From: Cacajao melanocephalus
Lineage: Eukaryota > Chordata > Mammalia > Primates > Pitheciidae
DNA: 64,000 nt
Assembly: GCA_963573385.1 (NCBI GenBank)
Contig: CAUYLG010061901.1
Location: 31,093-95,092, forward strand
Direction: 5' to 3'
The first letter of the stretch is position 1. Each line of letters starts with the position of its first letter. Below, piece by piece: positions 1 to 14,931 of the stretch. Under the pieces are notes generated by a model. The model saw only the letters and a program-made list of their open reading frames with translations. It did no database searches and was not told the DNA's origin. A program made the position numbers and the translations under genes.

Positions 1-557
1 GTTTCATCCTAGCGGGTAATGGTTCTATAAGTAATTGTAATAATAATGTGTTCTTTTGGTGTGCTACTTTTGTTTTCATAGTACTCTATATGAGACCACC
101 GCCCCTTGAAGTTATGCGAAGAGCCTTCGTTGCCCTCTTTTTGTGGATGGGGAAATTGAGGCCCAGAAGGGTTGGATCATATGCCTAATACCAAACGGCT
201 GCGTAGAAGTTGGACTTAAATGTATAAGCAAACCACCTTCATGCTGCTAGTCCACCTGGTGATCCACTTAATATTGGTCAGGGGAAAACCCTATTCTAAC
301 TTTAATTAGGTTTAACCCAACTCTAAAACTAATAGACTTTTCAAATGAAAAACCCAACCTTGAATCATCTCGCTCATCTTGGCCTTATCACTACCAATCT
401 CTGGTGAGATATTTCAATGAAAGTGCAAAGAATATAAATTCTGGTGCTTTTCTTGTTCAATTGTCCTTTGCTTGATTTTGCCTTTAGCTGCTACTTTTTT
501 ATTATTGAGGAAGCTGTTATTTCACTCTCCTGAACCCGGTTTTTGTTCACATACTTC

Positions 558-850
558 TTTTTTGTTTTTTTTTTTTTTTGAGACGAAGTCTCCCCCTGTT
601 GCCAAGGCTGGAATGCAGTGGCACGATCTCCACTCACTGCAACCTCCGCCTCCCGGGTTCAAGCCTCAGCCGCTCGAGTAGCTGGGACTACAGGCGCCCA
701 CCGCCACTCCCCGCTAATTTTTTGTATTTGTAGTAGAGACAGGGTTTCACTATGTTGGCCAGGTTGGTCTTGAACTCCTGACCTCATGATCCACCTGCCT
801 CGGCCTTCCAAAGTGCTGGGATTACAGACTTGAGCCACTGTACCCAGCCT
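558..850 (-). repeat. Alu element
   Basis: A full-length dimeric Alu in reverse orientation: a T-run, then GAGACGAAGTCTC, both monomers, and an end at CCCAGCCTG. Confidence 0.95.
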
Positions 851-1173
851 GTTCACCTAATTCTATTTTAGCCCTATTTTTTCCTTTTGATTCCAGGATT
901 TGGTAAGCTTGTAGACAGCCATATTTATCGAGAACTGTCTCCATCAAGTTTTGTCAGAGTCTGACTGTTCTTGCCCAAGGGGGATTCAGTGAATACTGAA
1001 AACAGGTGTGGCCTCTGTCACTGGTATCACCTGCTACTTTGAAAACATGTCATCATTCATGGTTTCTTTTCAGTGTGATCATCAGTCAGGTCATTAGTTG
1101 TATTTTCATGAGGTATTATGGTAAAAGCTTTGGGGATACATCAGGCACATGTTCTTTGTCCTCAAAGAGTTTA

Positions 1174-1512
<339 letters not shown>

Positions 1513-2683
1513 AATTGTCTGGAGTCAGTGGTGCTGTTCTTAAAGTTACAGACCTATCGAATGCTTTTTACATGTTTACACTGCTAGTTCTGACGCACCA
1601 GAGATACTTCTCAAAATTTAAAACAGATCTGAGGATCTAATGACGTGTACTAGCCTGATGGGGAGTTGCAGATTAGCCTGCTGATTGGATATTTAGTTAC
1701 CATCTTTGACTTTTGTCCTAGATGACCAAGATCTGGTTGTCTGTGGTGGCATCCTTGCCTTCAGGATATGTTAACCATCATCAGACCAGATACACTACCC
1801 TCTTTGCTCTAAGTATTCTTCATCACCCACCTACCACCTTCTGCCACAGTACTGTTCGTGACTAAGTGTTTTTATTAGCCAGCCTGGAGAAGGAACCTTG
1901 ATGAGAACTTCTGATTAATTTTGTGTGATGTTTTTGTTTCCAGGTCTGGAAGAGTAGGAACAAGGCAGGGTCTGAAAGCTGATTTTAAAAAAGATGCCTT
2001 CTCCGTGTAGAAGTCACCCTGCCTTCATAAGCCTCTAGGGTTAAGAATGACTTTTCATGGATGCATTGAAGAATGTGGTTTGCTGATGGGTGGGCATGGA
2101 CTAGAGTTACAGATTATCAGTGTAATAAAACCAGAAGGTTTTTTGAGCAAATGACTTTTGCTTATGCAAAGACCTGTTTTTAAGCCTGTTGTGGCTGAAA
2201 TTGAATTGGCTAACTAGACTGCCTTTCTCCTCTGCAACGGAAACTAGGTGACTTGTCATTGAAGAGAAACCTAGTAAAAGGGCATATTCATAATAGGGTC
2301 AATAAGGGGGATTAGGATTTCCAAATCTATTAGATAACAGGTAATTGAGCTAGAGAAATGAAAGCAACTTTAGGAAAAGTAGGGTATGATTTACACTTCT
2401 TTTGACAGCATTGACTTTTCCTAAATCTTGCCTCTTCTGCCATTTGTTAGCCGAGGTCATCAACTGGAGACTGGTTTTAATGGGAAATTTGAATGCTTAT
2501 CCTTTGTTAAGATTGTTGGCAAAGGCAGCTTGTTCCTTTTTATGATGCTGGGGTTTCTGACTTTCCTGTTGGAAGAGAATGGAGGAGTGGAGTGAGCTGG
2601 AGAGAGGGAAATGTCAGAGATACTGTTGAAAGATTAGGTAGTGCTGAGTGCTAGATGTTTGAATGCCAGGCCAAGGAATTTGG

Positions 2684-2984
<301 letters not shown>

Positions 2985-4359
2985 GGGAATTTGGACTTTA
3001 TCCTGTAGGTAATAGTAAAACATCTGAGGATTTTTTTTAAAGAAAGGAAGAGATTTAAAATTGGTGTTAACATGTAGGGTGAATTGGAGGGAAATGTTCT
3101 GTAATCTTCCTTATTTTTTTTTGGCAGTCTATTCTATTCCCTCTCCATGTGTTAGTTTAGCACGTGCTCTTTGGAAATTGACCAGTACATTTTAAACCAA
3201 TTTAGAATGCTACCAAATCTTTAAAAAGCCTGTTGTTATTGGGCCTGATGGGATGAAAATGGTCTGTTTTCCTCTATTCCCTCATAGCTGAGATACCATG
3301 GTTTCAAGAAGGAACCAGAGGTAGAAAGTTGCCATTGAGAGATCTTTTTTTTGGGATCATTGGAGTATAATATATTGGCTTTAAAAGGACCTCAGAGGTA
3401 GAAATATTTTTCTTATTTCAGACAGATTTCAAACATCCTCAGTAGCTGAGTGTTCATCTTGTAGTTAGGTATCTCTAGAGGAGCACATCTGTCCCTTTTT
3501 TAGAGTTATGTTCCAGTGTTGGCAACCCTTTTAGTTTCCTTTTTTGCCTGACTGAAAGCTGTGCTCATTTAAAGTGCTATTTAGGAGGGATAAGTGGAAA
3601 ACATTAACACTGCCCTCAAAATAAGTCTTTGGTCTTCAAACAAGTTTTTAAGTCATTTCCCAACTTTCATCTATTCTGTTCTCTAATCTGTATGAAGTCA
3701 TTTTGTCTTAAAAAATAGTTTTGTTTTTCCTAGTTTACAAATTCAAAACCAGTTTGAATCTGTAAGGCAAGGAGACCTAGTCCAGAGTTTTCTATGTCAT
3801 GGGAGCTATTGGGCTGTTGTGAACTGGGGCCCAGCATTTCTTTTGGAATTATCCATCAGATCTGTGGGTCCTAATATTATTTCCCATAACTATTATCCAA
3901 GAGATTGGAAGTTTGCCACCCTTGTGCCTGATAGTCTTGTTTCTAAATATCTTTCATATCGTTGCTACTTTTTCATCCTCTGTTTTAGCCTCTCAGTATC
4001 TCTTAGGTAGACTGCTATAATCCTGGCTTTCTGGCCTCTGGTTTTCAGTCCATCTTCTATGTTTGCAGGCTTGATTAGACTTGCAAATCTGACTGTGTCA
4101 CTCGCATGTACAATTTGTGTTTTCCAAAGTAAAATTAAAAATGTTTTCTTGACATACCAGCTCTTTCATGATCTGGCTTCTTCGCTGTCTGCAGCTTCAT
4201 CTCTTGCCTCTGCCTCCTCTATACTTTATGCTCCAACAGTATTGAGCTACTTGTCATTCTCTGAACATTCTGATGTCTCAAACTATTTGCCTTTGCTTGA
4301 CTGTCTTCAAAATTCCTTCACATTTTAGACTTCTCAGCTCAAGTGCAATTTCCTTTTTG

Positions 4360-4492
4360 TTGTTACTGTTTTTAAAGAGAACAAGGTCTTGTTATATTGC
4401 CCAGGCTGGCCTCAAACTCTAGGGCTCAAGCAGTCCTCCTGCCTCAGCCTCCTAAGTAGCTAGGACGATAGGCATACACTGTATGCCTGGCG
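4360..4492 (-). repeat. Old Alu monomer (FLAM-like)
   Basis: A single diverged Alu-related monomer in reverse orientation (GACAAGGTCTTGTTATATTGCC-like start, CCTCAGCCTCC core). It lacks a second arm, which fits a free monomer or an ancient truncated Alu. Confidence 0.75.
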
Positions 4493-7201
4493 TATTGCTC
4501 TTTAGAACCCGTCTCTGACTCACCAGCAGATTAAGGTCTTTCCCTCTATTCCTACTTCACCTTGTATGTGTGTGAGAGAGAGAGATACGGCACTGTGCTG
4601 TATTTGTGTGTCTGCCTTGCCTCTGGAAGGTGGGCCCTTGAGGGCAGGGGCTGTCTTCTCATCTCTGCATCCTCAGTGCTGAATACTGTATATGTTAAAC
4701 GGTGAGCAGGCATACAGTCACGTCAGGAATACTGAGCAATGACATGCTAGATTCTCTGCCAGGGTGCTGGGAATTCAACTGTGAAGCACACAGACATGGT
4801 TTCTACTCTCACAGAGTTTGTAATGTAGTGGGAAATACAGACAAGTAAATATGGATATGGTGCTGGTAGAGAATTACTGGTGAGAATGGGAACACTGTGC
4901 ACCCAACCCTGCTTAGTGGTCCTGCCATAATACTTCTCTAATATATTCACCTTCCCAAAATAGACTTCATAACTTAATCACTCTCCTATTTTTCCTCTTT
5001 TCCTTTATTCTTTGTTGATCTTGTTTTTATTTTTTCACTAGAAACATAGAAGTAGTTAGGAATTCCTTCATCTTTTCACCACTGAATCATAACAGATCAT
5101 GTACTTCCATATCCATACTCTCTGACTTCTTATTACGATGGATGATGTGTCTCTTTCCCGTGAAAGCTCCATTTATGCGGAGGATCCAGTCTTCCCTCGC
5201 TCACTCAGAAACTCCGCTTCTGCAATTATTCCTCCATTCTGTGTCATTAATTTCTGTTTCTTTCCTGAATCATTCCCATCATACAAAGATGTTCTAATAT
5301 TGTCCATTTAAAAAAAAACTCATTTGACCAGAGATATTCTTCTAGCTACCATCCCATTTCCTTTCCATCATTACAGAATTTCTTGAAAGAATAATGTTTC
5401 TACTTTCTCCCCTAAATATTCATTCGTTAACCTACTCTTGGTATTGGTCTGTCCTCACTACTTCGCTGAAACTACTCTTGCCATGTTGCAACGCTTAGCA
5501 TTTAACGTAGGTGTCGGCTTTCTTCTGTGTAAAAGGAAAGTTTCTTGAATACAACACTTTCTTGCTTGTTCTGTCTCACCTCACTGGTTTTTCCTTTCTG
5601 CTGTTTGTGCTGGGCACTTCTCTGACTGAGAGCATGGTTCTAGATACCTTCACTTTGTATTTTTTTAAAATAAATTTAAATAACACCTGTATACCTACAA
5701 CTACTGCTTTATATTTTTAGTTTTGAACTGTCCCCTGAATTCCAAATTAGTAAATTCAGTTGCCAACTTGACGTCTTCACTAGATGTCTGATATGTACCT
5801 TGAACTTACCGTGTGCAAGATCAGATCTGCTCATCCATCCGCCTCTTCACCAGTTGGTACATGGTGTCAATGTTGGTTGTGTTTTTAAATGAAGACATTT
5901 AAGTGTCCCAGATCCCTTGATTTCTCTTTTATCTCCCACATCTGTTTCATCAGCAAGCTCTGTCTTCTCCAAAATACAGCCTGTATATCTTCATTTCTGT
6001 TCATTTTTACTACCATTACCCTGAGCTCTTTGGCTCCTAAGTAATTCTTCTGCTTCTTTTTAACCCTGCAAACCATTATACTATTCCAATGCTCTTAGAA
6101 CTGAATCCATAATGTTTTCTGAGGCTTGCTGTGCCCCTCAGGATTTGGCCCTTGCCCTCTTCCCCTTGATCTCTTTCGTCTTGTTAGTCTGTCCTCGTGT
6201 TTAGAACATGCCAAGATTGTTCTTACTGTCTAGAATGCTCTGCCCCCCAATTTTTACATGGTTGGTTCCTTTCAAATACTGGTTTTAAATAGCACCCTCT
6301 TAAAGAGGCCTTCTGTGATGATTGAATTAAAAAAATCTTCCCAGTCACTCTTTATTATCAGTTTTATTTTCTTCATAGTACATATCTCATCTAATAGTCC
6401 CTGGTTTATTTGTTAACTTATTGATTATATATTTCTCTCCATAGGAGTGTAAGTTCCTTGAGAGCCAGACTGTTTTGTTTTGTGGCATATTCCTAGCACC
6501 TGAAATGATGTCATGTAGTGGGCGTTTATTGAATATTTTGTGGAATAAATGGACATTTAAGGAGATAGAGTAAATCAGAATTGCTGAAATGAAACAGGCT
6601 GCTTGAGGAGGTAGTAAATTTCCATCTTTGGAAGTGCCCAGGGAGAGACTGAAGGATCGTTTGTAGTGGAGCGTTTTGAACAGGCTTCCTTTGCCTTTTT
6701 TGTTTCCAATGCATCAGAGAGATGTGACACCCTTATCAGTAACACAGGCTCTGGAAAGTTGATAATTCTCCATCTGGAGATGGCTTACCAGATTCTGTAA
6801 GTGGTCAGTATACTTTGGAAAGCTTCCCATGTGATTTGTACAGCTTCCTTCAGCATGCTCACCCCCTACCACCTCCTGGGCATTGTATGTATCAAGTGGT
6901 GTGTTGGTGTTTATGACCTCTGAGGTCCTTTCCATCTTTGTGGGACTCTGATTCATAAGTTTCCTTGAAATAATCTGGTTACCGTGATCATGGTAATGAT
7001 AACATCAATTTATTACCTTATCCACCTTCATGGGTAATTTTTCTTTTTTTCTCCCATATTTCCTCAAAACTCAAACATTAATGCAGTGTTCTCTACCGCA
7101 ATAATGACAATTAATAGTTTTCTATTTCTCCAGATTTTTTTCTAGATTCTAACTGAAATGACAAGATAATTATACATATTTTTATATGTAAATTATTTAA
7201 C

Positions 7202-7503
7202 TTTTTTTATTGAGACAAGGTCTCGCTTTGTTTCCCAGGCTGGAGTGCAGTGGCATGACTGTGGCTCACTGCAGCCTGCAACCTCTCTCCCGGGCTCTAG
7301 CAATCCTCCCTTCTCAGCCTCTTGAGTAGCTGGGACCACACGTGCTTGCCACCATGTGGCTAATTAAAACTTTTTTTTTTTTTGGTAGAGATGAGATCTC
7401 CCTATCTTTGCCAGGCTGGTCTCAAACTCCTGGGCTCAAGCGATCCTCCCACCTTGGTTTCATAAAGTGTTGGGGTTACAGTTGTGAGTCACCGTGCCCT
7501 GGC
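7202..7503 (-). repeat. Alu element (AluJ-like)
   Basis: A reverse dimeric Alu with substantial divergence, from a T-rich start and GAGACAAGGTCTCGC to CCCTGGCC. Confidence 0.93.
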
Positions 7504-7520
7504 CAAATGAAATAAGGAAT

Positions 7521-7798
7521 GGGCTGGGTGTGGGGGCTTACGTCTGTAGTCCCTGCACTTTGGCAAGTGGAGGCAGGAGCATTGCTGGGCAACATAGGGA
7601 GACCTTGTCTTTACCAAAAAAAGAAAAAAGAAATTAGCTAGGCTTGGTGGTGCATGACTGCCATCCCATCTCCTCAGGTGGCTGAGGTGGGAGGATTGTT
7701 TGAGCCCAGAAGATTGAGGCTGCAGACAGCCATGATTGAGCCACTGCATTCCAGCCTGGGCAATCGAGTAAGACCCTGTCTCAAAAAAAAAAAAAAAA
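7521..7798 (+). repeat. Alu element (AluJ-like)
   Basis: A forward Alu starting GGGCTGGGTGTGGGGGCTTA and ending in a 16-base A tail. With the neighbouring reverse copy it forms an inverted Alu pair only about 20 bp apart. Confidence 0.93.
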
Positions 7799-8829
7799 GA
7801 TTGGCTATTTTAAGCTTAATATATCTTAGATATATTTGCTGTCAGTGTATAAAGAATTTACCGTATTCTTTTGAATAATTGCATGGGATTTCATTGGATG
7901 TCAGTAGTAGAGTTTAATTCCCTTGATGATGTTTAGACTGTTTTAATTTTTCAACTTTACAAACTTGCTTTTATAATGTCTCTGTTCTGTAAGATAAATT
8001 CCTTTGTCAAAAGGTAAAATCACTTTAAATATTAATGGATGTTGCTAGTTGCTCTCCCAAATAGATGACGAATCTGTACTTTCTACAGCAGGGGTTTACT
8101 TGGTTACCCTGGCTTCAGTCATTGTCTTTAATATTTTGAAGGATCTGGGTACCTGAAAAGATCAATGGTGCTTCCATGGTGTTTACATGTTTAAGCATAA
8201 TGAAAACTGTTGCCATGGTGACAGGCTCTGGCGAACTAGTCTGATAGTTTTCTGGTCTTTGGATTAGATTTCAATTTGTAGCTTGTTCTTGGTTAATGAT
8301 GGGATGATGCTAGTCTGAAGCGAGTTTGGGTTTTCTTAAGCAGTGTAATAATTTATCACAGGCATGAAGATATTTTGGAAGAATGTATTCCTGGAACTAC
8401 CTTTTTTTTTTTTTTTTCCCCCCCCACTGGTGACTGTAAGAGTGTGGCAGTGGAGAGTTCTCATGAATTATATCACTTAGGTGTCCTGCCTTTTTTGAGA
8501 CAAATAAGCAGCTGCTAGAACTTTGAGATCAAAGGTAGTTTATCGACAACTGTGAGGTCCTCATGAATGACTGTGCTATCTTTATAAAGTCTGCTACCAA
8601 TTAAATGAATATTCTGTTGGAAAATAATTCACATTTTTAAAACTTTCTGTCATTCAGCCCAGACCCTTTGTTTTTGCCTCAAGTGCATCCCTATCTAGGT
8701 ATAATTAGAAACTTTTAAATCAGGAGGTAAGAGAGTGTTGTAGGTTTTTTGGTTACATATTTTTTTTCTCTGAGAAAGCCTCTAGGTTTCAGTGTAACTC
8801 TGAGAAGTCATATTTTTTTTTCCTTTAAC

Positions 8830-10150
8830 AGAGTGCAAAATTTAATTGTACAACTTGATGAATTTTTAAATTTACCTATCTAACCAGTATCCAGATCGAG
8901 ATATGGGGCCATTATTAGCACCATAGAAGCCTCCTTGCATTTTCCCAGTCCCCCTCTCCCTGTGAAAGATAAAAACCAGTATCTTACCAGAGATTGGTTT
9001 TTACCAAGTTTTAGGCTTTTTGTACATGGAATCATACAGATGGAGTCTCTCTCTGTTGCTCCCGCTGGAGTGCAGTGTCGAAATCTCAGCCCACTGCAGC
9101 CTCCACCTCCTGAGTTCAAGCAATTCTGCCTCAGTCTCCTGAGTAGCTGGGACTACAGCCCAGCTAATTTTTGTATTTTTAGTAGAGATGGGGTTTCACA
9201 ATGTTGGACAGGCTGGTCTCAAACTCCTTACCTCAGGTGATCTGCCTGCCTTAGCTTCCCGAAGTGCTGGGATTACAGGTGTGAACCATTGCATCTGGCC
9301 GAGATCCTGCTTTCACTTCTTTTGGTTATGTACCCAGAAGTGGAATTGCTGGATCATATGGTAATTCTGTTTTTATTTTTTCTGAGGAAACTCCGTACTG
9401 GTTTTCAAAGTGGCTACCCTATTTAATTTTCCCACCATTAGTGCACAAATGTTCCAATTTCCCTGCATTCTTGCCAACTCTTTTTTTTTTTTTTTTTGAT
9501 ACTAGTCATCCTAATAGCTGTGAGGTGATACTGTAATTTTGACTTATATTTCCCTAGTCATTAGAGATGTTGAGCATCTTTTCATACGCTTTTTGGCCAT
9601 TCTTATATCTTTTTTGGGGAAATGACTATTCAAGTCCTTTGCCCATTTTAAAATCTGGTTATTATTTTGTTGTTGTTGCATTGTAGGAGTACTTAATATA
9701 TTCTGCGATTAACCCTTTATCAGATAGGTGATTTGCAAATATTTTTTCCCATTTGTAGGTTGCCTTTCCACTCTGTTGTGCCCTTTCTTGTACCTTTATT
9801 GTGCACAGAAGTTTTAAATTTGGATATAGTCCAATTTATCTATTTTTACTTTTGTTGACTGTACTTTAGGTGTTGTATCCAATAAATCATTGCTAAATCT
9901 AGTGCCATAAAGCTTTTGCTGTGTTTTCTTCTAAGAGTTTTTTAGTTTTTGGTGTTAGGTTTAGGTTTTTGATCCATTTTGAGTTAATTTTTGTAGCATC
10001 TGGTATAAGGTAAGGGGTCCAGCTTCATTGTTTTGCCTGTGGCTATCCAGTTTTCCCGTCATTGGTTGAGAAGACTGTTGCTACCTCATTAAGTGGTTTT
10101 GGCACTTTAGTTGAAAAAGATTTGATTTTGTATGCGAGTGTTTTTGTGCA
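8830..10150 (-). repeat. Old L1 fragment interrupted by an Alu
   Basis: The reverse complement resembles the 3' part of L1 ORF2 from a mammalian-wide subfamily. Recognisable stretches include the one around ACCCAGAAGTGGAATTGCTG at 9330 and the ones at 9540-9720. The Alu at 9040-9301 sits inside it. No open frame of useful length survives. Confidence 0.75.
9040..9301 (-). repeat. Alu element inserted in L1
   Basis: A reverse Alu without a clear T-run at its left edge, from GATGGAGTCTCTCTCTG to TGCATCTGGCC. Confidence 0.92.
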
Positions 10151-10269
10151 CTTCTTAAAAAACAAAATAATTCTTTTTTTTTAACTGTAGTAAATGTCTT
10201 TTTAAAAGAAACTTATAATGGAAAAGCTCAATCATTATCCATAAGTAGAAGGTCACACTAAAAATACCA

Positions 10270-10385
10270 TAGTGCTGGGAAGATGTGTTCACCGATGCCT
10301 GTGGTCCCAGCTGCTCGGGAGGCTGAGGTGGGAGGATCGCCTGGGCTCCAGTCTAGCCTGGACAGCATAACCAGACCCTATCTCC
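10270..10385 (+). repeat. Diverged Alu monomer
   Basis: A forward partial Alu monomer: a degenerate 5' end, then CTGTGGTCCCAGCTGCTCGG and a CCAGACCCTATCTC end. Confidence 0.7.
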
Positions 10386-10589
10386 TGCTGAGTTCCCAGT
10401 GGCTCTGTGTGCTACATCCCAGAACATTCCTCATCTAATTGAGAGGGTACATTTGTTCCCCCAACACATATACTTAGGCTCTGCCCTGTGGTCTCTATGT
10501 GGAAGCTGCGCTTTTCTGGCTTTGGCTTCCTCTGTGTGACCCACTGGGTTCCAGCTGGTTTTTAAAGTTTTGATTGTGTTGCCCAACTT

Positions 10590-10835
10590 AGTTGTGCAAT
10601 TCATCCATTTTTGTGTATAACAGAAGTTCTTTTTCATTGCTGTATAATCTATTGTTTGCATATGCCATAATATATCCATTTTACTGTTGATAGACATTTA
10701 GATTGTTTCCAGTTTGGGGCTATCTGGGTATCATTTCTGTATATGCCTTTTGATGTATGTATGTATGTATTCATTTCTGTTAGAGTAGAATTGTTGGGTC
10801 CTAGGGTATGTCTGTGTTCATTAGCAGTCATATTT
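10590..10835 (-). repeat. Old L1 fragment next to DAD1 exon
   Basis: This stretch resembles the reverse complement of L1 ORF2 3' sequence (CATTTAGATTGTTTCCAG and GAATTGTTGGGTCCTAGG blocks). It ends within about 50 bp of the DAD1 acceptor at 10881-10882. Confidence 0.65.
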
Positions 10836-10854
10836 GTTTTATACTTCCATATAA

Positions 10855-11013
<159 letters not shown>

Positions 11014-11057
11014 ATCATTCCCATTTACTTAATTGAGGAGTAGGAGACTGAAAGAAT
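11014..11057 (+). other. DAD1: DAD1 3' UTR, first part, and splice donor
   Basis: This 44-base untranslated tail of the last coding exon is followed by the donor GTAAGTGA at 11058. The stop codon therefore lies only 44 nt before the final exon junction. Confidence 0.9.
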
Positions 11058-12527
11058 GTAAGTGATGATCATAGTCCTTGTCCCATAATGTTGATTTTAG
11101 GAAGAGAGATTGGATGGGACTGGTTTTGAACATGGTTGGCAAGGCTCCCATATTGCTATTGACATTTGCAGAATTTTCCATTGGTCTTCAAAGTATGCAT
11201 TAATATCATCATAATTCATCAGTGCTACCACTCTTGGTCATTGCCTTGTCTTCTCATTGTTCTTCAAATCATTAAGATAAGAGAAAATTAGTGTTTGTAG
11301 CTAGTACAATAATTTCTGCACCAATAACTCCATGAAAATAACTCAGAGCTTTTGGAAGAGACATAAATGGTAGGTTTTGCTTTTAGATTTGTTAGTTAAT
11401 TTTTTTCTGATTTTGATCTCAGATGACTTTAAATGCTGGGCCATTGTTTTCATAGCACTTAACATTTGATAGCATCCAGTGTATGTTGAATGAATGACTC
11501 TGGGCATTTGCTAATATGTGCCTTAAAGTAGAAATAAATGGGGAAATTGGGTTAACTTGGGAAAAGACTTTAAAATATAAGATGGGATGCTGTTTGGTTC
11601 ATTTACTATTTTCCTTTTTTTTTTTTTTTTTGCAGTAGAGTTCTTTCTCCCTTCTCCCAAACTCTTATAAAAAGAATCTTGGCATATAAAGCAGAAGTAG
11701 AATTGGAGTTTTTTTGATGGACAGAAATTGAAAAGCCCTCTTTGCTTGACCTTGCCCTTCATGTATGATATGCCCTCCTCTGCATCCCTTCCTCCCAAGC
11801 AGAGTTCTAAAGTTCTAATAAATATATGGGTGTTTTCCATACTGTATGTCAACACTGTTACTTTACTTTATATGTGAGAAAACAGAGGCCTAGAACAATC
11901 CATTGGCCTTTCCTGGCCACATAGTTACTTGTTTGCAGTGAAATGCCCTAGTCTACCGGTGTTCTTGTCCCAGTGCGGCTTCCAGTATCCCGTTTAGCTT
12001 ACTGATGAATGCATGCAGTCTTTGCCTTTGCATTGCAATATTTAATGTTCTGGGTGGTAGAGAAAAGAGAACCTCAGGAAATCTCATCTTATTTGGGGGA
12101 AGGATATCCTAGGACAAACTTCTTCCTGTCACCACTTGGAAAGCTGTCATTTTAATGCTAATTAGCAGAAATCTAGTACAAGAGTTAGAGCATCTATGTG
12201 CAAAGTGGATGCAATAATGTGACAATGACTATACTTCATTTTCTGACATGAATTAGTCATTTACTTATAAGGTGTTACATAAATCCTTTCCTTTGATACT
12301 GCCTCAAAAACAGTTCTGTTAGTTCAGGTAAAGCATCATTTTGGTAGTGGTAAGTTGACAGGTTTATTTCAGTGAAAAAGTTTAAGAACCACTTTGTTCT
12401 GTTATTTTAATACAATTTAACTCCTTGGAGACCTGATTAAGACTTGAGTTGTCCTCTTCCCTCCCTTCTTCCCTCCCCTTCTATGTGCCAGCAATGTCTT
12501 CTTGTTGGGAATATAAAGAATATTGTT

Positions 12528-12663
12528 GGCTGGGCATGATGGCTCATGCTCATAATCCCAGCACTTTGGGAAGCTGAGGTGGGCAGATTGCTTGAGCTCA
12601 AGAATTTGAGACCAGCCTCAGGAACACAGCAAGACCTTATCTCAAAAACAAAACAAAATAAAA
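12528..12663 (+). repeat. Alu left monomer (FLAM-like)
   Basis: A forward single monomer, from GGCTGGGCATGATGGCTCAT to an A-rich AAAACAAAATAAA end. No right arm. Confidence 0.85.
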
Positions 12664-14637
12664 TTGTGGCTTCTGTCTTCCAGACATGTATAGTCTAGAA
12701 GGGGAAAAGATGTAAACATAACAGATAAAATACAGCCCAGTTAGGGCCTCACTAATGGTGTGAACAAAGTGCTGCAAAAATCCAGAGAAGAGAGCAGCTG
12801 TACCATCTGGGAGCAGGGACAGCAGATGAGTTATCTGACCAGTGGATACCAGCTATTGCCAGTTACCAATTAACTGTTACCAGTGGATAACCTTGAATGC
12901 AGGCAGAAGACTGACCCTCCAATATTGACCTTCTTATGTTTGCAAATATGAGTAACCCTTGGGCTTCCTGATAGAGCCTTCTGGAAAGGTTGTAAGTCTT
13001 CTGATTGCTTACCCTAGATTTCTGAAGTTCTTTTTTTTCTAGGTGAGTTATGGTGTGTACATAGCAAGGGGACAGAGCAAACATTTCAAGGATGTTTTCT
13101 AGGCTCAGGGAGATACCAAATCATGGAAAATTATTTCTTAGGGCTGTCATGATTGGAGGAGGACTCTACTGCAGAGAGCTTAGTGTTTCAAAATTATGAC
13201 AGAAGTAGAGACAAAAAAGCAGTCTCAGCAGAAACTGTGTACTGCAGACCATATTAACAACCTTGGACCACCTGTTCAGCTGAGAATTATGGGCCCAAGG
13301 CATAGCAAAATCTTCAATCCCAGATTGCAGTGTTAAATCATTCTATGGAGAGTATGTTCATAGAAAAATCCTTCTCTGTGGGGGATTGTCCAGATTGTTT
13401 TTCATAGGGAGTCTTCATTTGACATACAGTACACTGTCCTGCTCTGTTTTTAAAAATATACATTTATTTGCTCCTTTTATATGCTTCTAACTCAGCTATA
13501 TGTGCAGTGTGCCACAGCACTTTAAAAATAGTTCCAAGTAAATTCTCAATATTTATACCAGCTCAGAAGGTAGAACAAAGCAGATTGAACATCTTCATAT
13601 TTTCCAACTAAGTTGAGAATTTGATATTAAAAAAATAAACATCTGTAATGTAGCTGATCTTACGTGAATTTGGGGATGACATTTAAAACCAGTAACTACT
13701 CTGAAAAAGGCAGATCAAAAGAAAATGGCATTGGGTTAAAAAAATAAATAAATGAAGGGGAAGTAAGGAAGTTAACAGATAATGAGTGCTCAGTGTGTGC
13801 TGTGCTTTAAGTACTTCTCATTCTGTATCATTTTATTTTCCAAATAATTTCACAAGGATAGGCTTGCTGTTCTCATTTACAGATGAGGAACTGAAGTTGA
13901 GAGAGCCTTGCTAGAAATCTTGTAAGTCTGACAATCCAGTTTGACTTCTAAAAAAATCCTATTTTTATACCCTTTTTTTGCTCAAAGTTGTTTGTAGTAT
14001 TTGTCAATTGTAGAGTTAAATACTTGCATTCAAAAAGATACCACAGGTGCTTTATCACTGTCTCACCTTATTACTTTCCTTTCTTTGCTTTTATTATGAC
14101 AAAGACAGAAAAGTACAGATAATATAACAAACACTCATGTATCTACCATTTGGCGTGAACAGATTTTGAAGAGATTAAACAGATTCAACTCAATTTCTTT
14201 TTGAATCCCTTTCTAGCCCCAGTTCCTTCCCTGTCCTGTAAGACTTTTTGAACAGCCGGGACTAATGTAATACTTAGGTCTATTAATACAGCCTTTTCCA
14301 AACTTCAGACTTTGTGTCTCCTGAAAACATGTCCAAAGATGGCAGTTTAAGAAGCCCTATGATAAAACTCTATCAGTTGGCATTACTGGTCGTAGGTGGC
14401 TATCCAGGTGATCAAGAAACACTCAGTATTTTTGTACAAATGAAAATACAAAAGCAAAAATGCTCCCAGTGAGCTTCTGACCCGTAGAAATCTGTGGACA
14501 CCTGAGATGATCAGTTTTTGGTGTGTAGGCGGCAGCAAATATTTGAATGAATGCATGACAGAAAGATGCTCAGTGGATTTCAGTGTTTAAAAATTTATAT
14601 ACTTTAGTTTTTCCATGTTTCTTTGTGTGTGTGGGTT

Positions 14638-14931
14638 GTTTTTTTTTTTTGAGATGGAGTCTTACTTTCTTGCCCAGGCTTGAGTGCAGTGGTGCTATCT
14701 CAGCTCACTGCAGCCCCGCCTCCTGGGTTCAAGCGATTCTCCTGCCTCAACCTCCCGGAGTAGCTGGGACTACAGGCACTTGCCACCACGCCCAGCTTAT
14801 TTTTGTATTTTTAGTAGAGATGGGGTTTCACCATATTGGCCAGGCTGGTCTCAAACTCCTAATCTCATGATCCGCCCGCCTTGGCCTCCCAAAGTGCTGG
14901 GATTACAGGCGTGAAGCCACTGTGCTGGGCC
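14638..14931 (-). repeat. Alu element
   Basis: A reverse full-length Alu with a T-run, GAGATGGAGTCTTAC and an end at GTGCTGGGCC. Confidence 0.95.
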
